Below are positions 58,156 to 64,000 of a stretch of DNA of 64,000 bases, in pieces. The DNA comes from SSF14 sp046331245. GTDB lineage: Bacteria > Actinomycetota > Acidimicrobiia > Acidimicrobiales > Microtrichaceae. The position numbers and the translations under genes are program-made. The DNA is taken from positions 124,001 through 188,000 of the forward strand of contig JAXLRH010000004.1 in the NCBI GenBank assembly GCA_046331245.1, in the 5' to 3' direction. The number at the start of each line of letters is the position of its first letter. Positions within the stretch are counted from its first letter, which is position 1. The notes beneath the pieces were generated by a model. That model did not search any database. It saw nothing but the letters and a program-made list of their open reading frames with translations, and was not told the DNA's origin.

Positions 58156-60687
58156 GTGAGCTCTGTGACCGCGCTGTCCCGAGGCAATCGGGCGGACCGG
58201 CTCACCACCGCCGCCTCGATGGCGATGGTGGTCGCCGCGGCACTGCTGCTGCCCGTCGCCGTGGGCGGTCGCTCGCCGGTGCTGGTCGGGTTCGCGATCC
58301 CGTGGTGGGCGATGGTGCTCCCGTTCGCGCTGAGCGACGGGCTGGAGCTCCGGTTCCGGATCAAGCAGACGACGGTCTTCGCCACGCTCGTGGAGATCCC
58401 GTACGTGCTGGGGCTGTTCGCCCTGTCGGGCCGCGGGCTGCTGCTCGCGCACCTGCTCGGCGCGGTGATCGCCCTGGTCGCGCTGCGGTACCGGCCGACG
58501 ATGCTGGCGTTCAACGTGTCGGGCTTCGCGCTCGACGGCGTGTTCGCGCTGGTGGTCTTCCACGCGCTGGTGGGCCCGGAGACGGCGACGGCGCTGACCG
58601 GCTGGGTCGGCTGCGTGCTCGCCATGATGGTGCCCGCGGCCGGCACGGCGGTGCGGTCGTACCTGGTGCTGCGGTTCCGCGGCCAGACGCCCGACGAGCA
58701 GTGGGCCTGGTCGTCGCTCCTGACCGCCGTGGTGAACGCGATCAACGCGACGCTGGCCTTCCTGGCGATGCGCCTGGTGGTCGCCGACACCCGTCTCGTG
58801 TGGCTGGTCGGTGGCATGGCGCTGGTGCTGGTGGCCGTGTACCGCAACTACATCTCGCTGCTCAGCAACCACGAGGGGCTCAACCGCCTGTACGACTCCA
58901 CGCGGACGTTCGAGCTGGTGACGGCGCACGACAACTCGGCGATGACGATGCTCGACCAGTCGCTCGAGCTGCTCGGTGCCGAGCGCGCCGAGCTGGTGCT
59001 CGGCGCCCAGGGCTCGGGCCGGCCGCGATGCTTCCGCTCCGAGCACGACCGGCCGGCGCGGGAGCTCACCGAGGACGAGATCGATCCGACGATCGCCGAG
59101 CTGATCGACACCATCGACGACACCGGCGCGGAGCGCTTCGGGCGGATCGACGTGCACGACCGTCATGCGATGGTGGGTCGCCTGCAGGGGTCCGAGGAGT
59201 CGATCGGCCTGCTGCGCGTCTCGATGTTCTCCGGCAGCGAGTTCTCCGAGGGCGACCGGCGACTCTTCGAGATGTTCGTCAACCACGCGAGCGTGGCGCT
59301 GCAGAACTCCCAGCTCGTCGACCAGCTCCGCGAGGAGGTGGCCCAGCGCGAACACGAGGCGCTGCACGACGCGCTGACCGCACTGCCGAACCGCGTGCTG
59401 TTCGACCTGCAGACGAGGCGCGCGCTCGCGATGCGCCGGGCCGACGAGCTGGTCGCGGTGGCGCTCATCGACATCGATCACTTCAAGGAGGTGAACGACA
59501 CGCTCGGCCACCACCACGGCGACTCGCTGCTCTCGGAGCTGGCGAAGCGCCTCGAGCGGTTGGGCGGCGGCGACGGCCTCGTCGTGTCGCGCCTCGGTGG
59601 CGACGAGTTCGCGGTGCTCATCACCGGCGTGACCGAGGCGGCGCAGATCAACGACATCGCGGTCCGGGTGAAGGCGGCGATCGAGGAGTCGCTCGAGATC
59701 GCGTCGGTGCGGATCGACATCGGGGCGAGCGTCGGTGTGGCGGTCGTCGACCCGGCCGAGCCGGTGGCCGACGACTCGATCCTGCTCCGCCAGGCCGACG
59801 TCGCGATGTACATCGCGAAGCGCCAGCATCGCGGCATCGTCTTCTACGACCGGGCCGACGACCCGTACAGCCCGAAGCGGCTCTCGCTGGCGGCGGACCT
59901 GCGCCACGCGGTCGAGCGGGGCGAGATCGAGGCGTACTTCCAGCCGGAGATCGACCTGCACACCGGCAAGGTGATCTCGGTCGAGGCCCTCGCCCGCTGG
60001 ACGCATCCGGAGCACGGCTCGATCGTGCCGGACCAGTTCATCCCGATCGCCGAGCAGAGCGGCCTCATCCGCGATCTCACCTATCTGATGCTGGAGCAGA
60101 GCCTCGAGCGCATCCGTCAGTGGCGCAGCCACGGGTTCCACCTGCACGTGGCCGTGAACCTGTCGGTGCGGTGCCTCAGCGACGAGCACCTCGTCGAGAA
60201 GGTGCAGCGTCACCTGGAGCTGGCCGGCCTCGGGCCCGAAGTGCTGACGCTCGAGGTGACCGAGGGGACGATCATGGCCGATCCCGAGCACGCGCTCGCC
60301 GTGCTGTGCCGCCTGCACGACGCCGGCATCCGCCTGAGCATCGACGACTTCGGCATGGGGTACTCGTCGCTCGCGCAGCTGAAGCGCATGCCCGTCGGCC
60401 AGCTCAAGATCGACAAGTCGTTCGTCACCTACGTCACCGAGGACGCCGACGACGCGGCCATCGTGAAGTCGGTCACCGACCTGGGCCACAACCTGCATCT
60501 CGAGGTGATCGCCGAGGGCTGTGAGGACGCGGCGACGCTCGACCGGCTCACCGAGCTCGGATGCGACTCCGTGCAGGGCTTCTATCTGGGGCGCCCGATG
60601 ACCGCCGATCAGACCCTGCGCTGGCTCCGCGAGCGGGAGCAGCCCGCCGCGGAGCGGGTGTCAGGCAGCGCCGCCGGCCGGCACTGA
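58156..60687 (+). CDS. Membrane GGDEF-EAL c-di-GMP signalling protein with GAF-like domain
   Basis: An 843-residue protein. About seven TM helices (~20-235) form a MASE-like sensor, a GAF-like domain follows (~250-400), then GGDEF at 481-485 (SRLGGDEFAVLI) and EAL at 610-612 (SVEALARW). The EAL domain keeps NLSVR, TEGTIM, DDFGMGYSS, KIDKSF and EVIAEGCE, so both synthase and phosphodiesterase sites look intact; which dominates is unknown. GTG at 58156 or GTG at 58165 (AGGGTGA just upstream) may be the start. It may control the surface-polysaccharide genes nearby, by inference. Its 3' end overlaps the MFS gene by 27 bp. Confidence 0.93.
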   Translation: MSSVTALSRGNRADRLTTAASMAMVVAAALLLPVAVGGRSPVLVGFAIPWWAMVLPFALSDGLELRFRIKQTTVFATLVEIPYVLGLFALSGRGLLLAHLLGAVIALVALRYRPTMLAFNVSGFALDGVFALVVFHALVGPETATALTGWVGCVLAMMVPAAGTAVRSYLVLRFRGQTPDEQWAWSSLLTAVVNAINATLAFLAMRLVVADTRLVWLVGGMALVLVAVYRNYISLLSNHEGLNRLYDSTRTFELVTAHDNSAMTMLDQSLELLGAERAELVLGAQGSGRPRCFRSEHDRPARELTEDEIDPTIAELIDTIDDTGAERFGRIDVHDRHAMVGRLQGSEESIGLLRVSMFSGSEFSEGDRRLFEMFVNHASVALQNSQLVDQLREEVAQREHEALHDALTALPNRVLFDLQTRRALAMRRADELVAVALIDIDHFKEVNDTLGHHHGDSLLSELAKRLERLGGGDGLVVSRLGGDEFAVLITGVTEAAQINDIAVRVKAAIEESLEIASVRIDIGASVGVAVVDPAEPVADDSILLRQADVAMYIAKRQHRGIVFYDRADDPYSPKRLSLAADLRHAVERGEIEAYFQPEIDLHTGKVISVEALARWTHPEHGSIVPDQFIPIAEQSGLIRDLTYLMLEQSLERIRQWRSHGFHLHVAVNLSVRCLSDEHLVEKVQRHLELAGLGPEVLTLEVTEGTIMADPEHALAVLCRLHDAGIRLSIDDFGMGYSSLAQLKRMPVGQLKIDKSFVTYVTEDADDAAIVKSVTDLGHNLHLEVIAEGCEDAATLDRLTELGCDSVQGFYLGRPMTADQTLRWLREREQPAAERVSGSAAGRH

Positions 60688-61950
60688 CGGGCGCCGCCCG
60701 ACGTCGGGGTCGCGGTCGATCGGGATGAACCCGATCGCCAGGATGCCGGCCATCGACACGCCGCCGAAGATCATCATCATCCGGTCCGGCCCGACCGACT
60801 CGGCGATGACGCCGCCGGTGAGGAACCCGACCATCATCGTCGTGTAGAAGATCGTGCGGGTCACCATGGCGACACGGCCCAGCATCTCGGCGGGGAAGAC
60901 CCGCTGGCGGTAGGCGGAGTAATTGGCCTGGAAGTAGGCGATGCCGGCGCCGCTCGTGAGCATGGCGATGACCGACGTGACGAGCGACGGGACGGCGCCG
61001 GCGAGGACGACGGTGGCGGCGACGGGCAGCCCGGACAACCCGGCCGCTCGGGGGTCGTGGTGGGTCTGGCGGTTGACGAACCAGTTGGCCGCGAGGCCGC
61101 CGCACCCGACGAGGGCGAGGAGGGCGCCGAACCCGAACCCGACGGATCGGAGGTGCAGCACGTCGACGGCGAACGGCACGAACAGGCCGGCCATGGTGAG
61201 GCCGGCGAGGTTGGCGAAGGCGCCGATGCCGACCAGCACCAGGTACGTGGGGCGTGCCCGCATCGCGGCGAGCGCTGCGGTGAAGTCGGAGCGCAGCGTG
61301 GCCGCCGACGCCGCGGGGCGCTCCGCGAGCGACTTCGCCCGGGCCTGGCGTTGCTGGCGGGTGCGGGGCAGCAGGATGACCGCGATCGCCGCGAGCGTGA
61401 AGGTCGCGGCGTCGATGCCGAACGCCACCCAGATGCCGAGCTCGATCGCCAGGCCGCCGACGAACGGGCCGATGAGGCGGCCGGTGGAGTCGGCGACGTT
61501 CAGGCGGGCGAACGCCTGGAGCTCGTGGTCGGGCGGGACGATCACGGCGAGGAGCGAGCTCTCGCCGCCGTCGTGGAAGGCGCGGAAGACCCCGAGCGCG
61601 AACGCGACGACGAGGATGGTCCACGCGCTGCCGGCCTCGAAGTAGGCGAGCAGGGCGAGCACCGCGAGGAGGCCGGCGCGGACGAGGTCCGACACCCACA
61701 TCACGACGCGGGCGTCGGACCGGTCGGCGAGCACACCCAGGAGGCTGCCGAACAGGATGCCGGAGAGGATCTCCATCATGTCGACGAGGCCGACGAGGAT
61801 GGGGGAGCGGTCGATGGCGTAGGCGGCGACCGGCAGGGCGACCAGCGTGAACGAGTCGCCGATCATCGAGACGAAGGCGCCGGTCCAGTACGTGCGGAAC
61901 GCGTGCCAGCTCGACGTCGGAGTGGCCGGCGTGCTGAGGCTGTGGAGCAT
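60661..61950 (-). CDS. MFS transporter, EntS/MFS_3-like
   Basis: A 429-residue protein with ~12 hydrophobic segments. FRTYWTGAFVSMIGDSFTLVALPVAAYAI and the loop-2 motif GSLLGVLADRSDARVVMWVSDLVRAG (a G-x-LaDR-x-x-R variant) place it in the multidrug/siderophore-exporter branch of the major facilitator superfamily. Proton-driven efflux is expected; substrate unknown. It is convergent with the GGDEF-EAL gene and divergent from the ATP-grasp gene. Confidence 0.91.
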   Translation of the reverse strand: MLHSLSTPATPTSSWHAFRTYWTGAFVSMIGDSFTLVALPVAAYAIDRSPILVGLVDMMEILSGILFGSLLGVLADRSDARVVMWVSDLVRAGLLAVLALLAYFEAGSAWTILVVAFALGVFRAFHDGGESSLLAVIVPPDHELQAFARLNVADSTGRLIGPFVGGLAIELGIWVAFGIDAATFTLAAIAVILLPRTRQQRQARAKSLAERPAASAATLRSDFTAALAAMRARPTYLVLVGIGAFANLAGLTMAGLFVPFAVDVLHLRSVGFGFGALLALVGCGGLAANWFVNRQTHHDPRAAGLSGLPVAATVVLAGAVPSLVTSVIAMLTSGAGIAYFQANYSAYRQRVFPAEMLGRVAMVTRTIFYTTMMVGFLTGGVIAESVGPDRMMMIFGGVSMAGILAIGFIPIDRDPDVGRRPSVPAGGAA

Positions 61951-62068
61951 GGCAGTGCTCGAATCGTGGGGACCCCGGAGGGTCGGCGGAACTTCGACGT
62001 CGGGGAACGCGCTGTGGAATCTAGACGCCCACCCCCGGCGAGGGCCATGGGCAATCGTCGCGACCCGC

Positions 62069-62074
62069 TACCGT
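62069..62074 (+). promoter_or_regulatory. -10 box of a probable leaderless promoter (ATP-grasp gene)
   Basis: TACCGT ends 8 nt before the ATG; no Shine-Dalgarno sequence is present. Confidence 0.35.
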
Positions 62075-62082
62075 CAACGGCG

Positions 62083-63180
62083 ATGTCGGTCGCCTCGAAG
62101 ATCCGCAAACGCTCGGCCCTGCTCGTGGAGATCGGGCGGCGGTTCCCGCTCCGCGGGCTGCTGCGGCAGCGCGACGCCTCCGCCGATCTCGTGTACTGGG
62201 CCCATCATCGCTACCCCGACTCGTGGCCGGCCTACGTGGGGTCGGGCGACGGTGTGCTGAAGGACACCGCGCTCCTGAGCGCGTTGATCGAGACGGGCCG
62301 TCCGTTCCGCGTGGTGTCGGGTGTGGGCATCGGCGACGTCACCAACTCGACCATCGTGTACTGCATCGACGAGTTCAACCCGAACCGGGTGCTCGACTAC
62401 TCGTCGGCCCTGATGGCGACGCTCCGTCAGCTCGAGGCGCAGGGCAACACCCTGTTCCCCTCCGCCGACGAGGCCGAGTTCTGGGAGAACAAGGTGTTCA
62501 TGCACCGCCGGTTCGACGAGCTGGGCATCCGCTCCCCCGAGACGGTGGTGGTCGGCCGTGACACCGAGCTCGACGAGGCGCTCGCCGAGCTCGAACGCAG
62601 GAGTGGCGCGGCGTTCGGGTTCCCGCTCCTCGTGAAGGAGCCGCACAGCAACAACTCCCAGGGCCTGCACACGGTCGCCGACCGCGCCGAGCTCGAGGCG
62701 CTGCGCCGGACGTTCGCCGATGCCGGCGCCTACGAGTTCCTGGTGCAGCGGATCCTCGACATGCGCCGCGACCTGCGGGTGACCATGGTCGGTGGCGAGA
62801 TCGTGCACCACTACTGGCGCATCAATCTGAGCGACGAGTGGATGCCGACGACGACCCGCAAGGGCAGCCAGGTCGACTTCGTCACGTTCCCCGAGCAGTG
62901 GCGGGAGCGGATCGTCGGAGCGATGGACGCGCTGGGCCTCCGCAACGGCGCGTTCGACGTGTGCTGGGACGCCGACGATCTCGACACCGAGCCGTACTTC
63001 CTCGAGGTGAGCCCGGCGTACACGCCGAACCCGGCGCCGTCGCCGGCGTTCGCCGACCGGCCGTACAGCGACTTCAAGGCGCAGCTGCGCGGTCCCGACT
63101 CCTACACCGTGGGCTTCGTCGAGCTCGTGTTCGACCTGCAGCGACGCCTCGTCGCCGCCTGGGGCCTGGGCTCGCGATAG
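62083..63180 (+). CDS. ATP-grasp-fold enzyme of unknown specificity
   Basis: A 365-residue cytoplasmic protein. FPLLVKEPHSNNSQGLHTVADRAEL is the ATP-grasp lysine and flexible loop, YEFLVQRILDMRRDLRVTMVGGEIVHHYWRINLSDEW the second lysine-type strand and RimK-like substrate block, and FDVCWDADDLDTEPYFLEVSPAYTPNP the metal-binding Asp/Glu-x-Ser/Asn end. RimK-like and YheC-like ligases are the closest pattern. It would form an amide or peptide bond using ATP; substrates unknown. It appears monocistronic. Confidence 0.85.
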   Translation: MSVASKIRKRSALLVEIGRRFPLRGLLRQRDASADLVYWAHHRYPDSWPAYVGSGDGVLKDTALLSALIETGRPFRVVSGVGIGDVTNSTIVYCIDEFNPNRVLDYSSALMATLRQLEAQGNTLFPSADEAEFWENKVFMHRRFDELGIRSPETVVVGRDTELDEALAELERRSGAAFGFPLLVKEPHSNNSQGLHTVADRAELEALRRTFADAGAYEFLVQRILDMRRDLRVTMVGGEIVHHYWRINLSDEWMPTTTRKGSQVDFVTFPEQWRERIVGAMDALGLRNGAFDVCWDADDLDTEPYFLEVSPAYTPNPAPSPAFADRPYSDFKAQLRGPDSYTVGFVELVFDLQRRLVAAWGLGSR

Positions 63181-63241
63181 CCGCCACGGCGGGTGGGGCG
63201 ATGCCGGGCCGAGTGCTCGCGCCAGCTAGCATCTGCTAACT

Positions 63242-64000
63242 ATGATCACCGTCTCGGGACTGGCCAAGGCGCATGGGCCGCGCACGCTGTTCCGTGACGT
63301 CACGTTCCGGCTGCTGCCCGGGCGCCGCATCGCGCTCGTCGGCGGCAACGGCGTGGGCAAGACGACGCTGCTCGAGATCGTCGTCGGCGATCAGGACGCG
63401 GACGCGGGGGAGGTACACCGCTCCAAGGACCTCCGGGTGGGCTACCTGCCCCAGGAGCTGTTGGTGGACCGCACGGGCACCGTCCTCGACGAGGTCATGT
63501 CGGGCGCCGACCACATCCGCGACCTCGCCGCCGACCTCGACGAGCTCATGGCGGCCATCGCCACCACCACCGGCGCCGAGCACGACCGTGTGCTCGAGGC
63601 ATACGGCGACGCGCAGTCCCGCTTCGAGCAGCTCGGCGGCTACTCGCTCGAGTCCGACGCGCGCCGCATCCTGGCCGGCCTCGGCTTCAGCGAGTCCGAC
63701 GCCGATCGGCCGTTCACCGAGCTGAGCGGCGGGTGGCAGATGCGCGCCGCGCTCGCCCGTCTCATGCTGGCGAAGCCCGACGTGCTGGTGCTCGACGAAC
63801 CGACGAACCACCTCGACACCGACTCGATCGGCTGGCTCGAATCGCAGCTGGCGGCCTACGACGGCGCCATCCTCTTCGTCAGCCACGACCGCGACTTCAT
63901 CGACGCCGTCGCCGAACGCGTCGTCGAGGTCGCCGGAGGCACGGCCACCGAGTACGTCGGCGGGTTCGCGGAGTTCATCGTGCAGCGCGAGGAGCGCCTC
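63242..64000 (+). CDS. ABC-F family ATPase, 5' part (first ATPase domain)
   Basis: 253 residues are visible and the frame runs off the window. The N-terminal ABC domain has Walker A GGNGVGKTT, signature LSGGWQMR, Walker B VLVLDEPTNHLD and switch ILFVSHDRDF; the insertion after Walker A (EVMSGADHIRDLAADLDELM) is the ABC-F 'arm' region. No TM helices exist, as expected for soluble translation-associated ABC-F proteins (EttA/Uup/antibiotic-resistance types). TAGCAT 9 nt before the ATG may be the -10 box. The second domain and linker lie outside the window. Confidence 0.94.
   Translation, partial: MITVSGLAKAHGPRTLFRDVTFRLLPGRRIALVGGNGVGKTTLLEIVVGDQDADAGEVHRSKDLRVGYLPQELLVDRTGTVLDEVMSGADHIRDLAADLDELMAAIATTTGAEHDRVLEAYGDAQSRFEQLGGYSLESDARRILAGLGFSESDADRPFTELSGGWQMRAALARLMLAKPDVLVLDEPTNHLDTDSIGWLESQLAAYDGAILFVSHDRDFIDAVAERVVEVAGGTATEYVGGFAEFIVQREERL

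Noticed and set aside
58123..60498. A ~790-codon minus-strand frame opposite the GGDEF-EAL gene
   Set aside because: His/Arg/Val-rich shadow without any motif; all GGDEF and EAL motifs are on the plus strand.
1..64000. tRNA, rRNA, CRISPR, transposase or integrase genes
   Set aside because: No cloverleaf with a GTTCRANYC arm, rRNA signature, repeat-spacer array or recombinase motif was recognised by eye. A tRNAscan or Infernal run would be decisive.

Overview
The window is a contiguous piece of a high-GC bacterial chromosome. Codon third positions are almost all G or C, genes are packed with many 4-bp ATGA/GTGA start-stop overlaps, and GTG/TTG starts are common. The GlgE/TreS-maltokinase trehalose-glycogen set, Excalibur domains, threonine-rich secreted proteins and a KshA-like Rieske oxygenase beside a TetR gene all point to Actinomycetota. 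An Acidimicrobiia-type lineage is my best guess, but this is inference and no rRNA or tRNA gene is present to confirm it. I saw no CRISPR array, insertion sequence, integrase or phage gene. No gene-free stretch exceeds 300 bp; the longest are about 258 bp (34222-34479) and about 246 bp (57910-58155).

Region 1 (1-14.1 kb) is an alpha-glucan/trehalose island. It holds treZ (3' end) and glgX (convergent and overlapping), a small unknown gene coupled to a HAD phosphatase, then a translationally coupled operon of a free-standing CBM48-like protein, glgE, a treS-maltokinase fusion and glgB, with convergent treY. Together these can build and debranch alpha-glucan, convert it to trehalose (TreY/TreZ), and cycle trehalose back through maltose and maltose-1-phosphate (TreS, Mak, GlgE).

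Region 2 (14.2-30.2 kb) is mixed housekeeping and stress: two small unknown proteins, a PAS-GAF-PP2C phosphatase, a MacB/LolD-like ABC exporter with two FtsX permeases, a lipoprotein, a DUF2383-like/large catalase/cupin operon, a membrane-anchored DUF4352-like protein, and a TetR-controlled catabolic locus (Rieske oxygenase, acetoacetate-decarboxylase-like protein, amidohydrolase, SDR) around a 14-bp-arm palindromic operator. It ends with a protein carrying three copies of a 16-residue motif.

Region 3 (30.3-45.1 kb) has a processive GT2 synthase coupled to a membrane-anchored GH26-like glycosidase with an Excalibur domain, a group-2 sigma factor, a diadenylate-cyclase-like protein coupled to a secreted PHP phosphoesterase, a Tat-exported phosphoesterase, a DUF6351-like secreted protein and a GH3 lipoprotein (both with apparent single-base frame breaks), UspA, and an Ada-AlkA/Ogt alkylation-repair operon.

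Region 4 (45.1-64 kb) is a cell-surface polysaccharide region: a Wzz/BY-kinase-like protein, GT2 and WecG-type transferases, a divergent Gfo/Idh-epimerase-GT4 operon, a truncated-looking threonine-rich secreted protein, a second WecG gene coupled to a probable alpha/alpha-barrel protein, FKBP, an AEC transporter, an aminotransferase-HAD pair, a GGDEF-EAL protein, an MFS transporter, an ATP-grasp enzyme and the 5' part of an ABC-F ATPase.

Many first genes have a TANNNT box 6-8 nt before the start codon and no Shine-Dalgarno sequence, suggesting widespread leaderless transcription. Internal operon genes rely on overlap coupling, and other genes have clear GGAGG-type sites.
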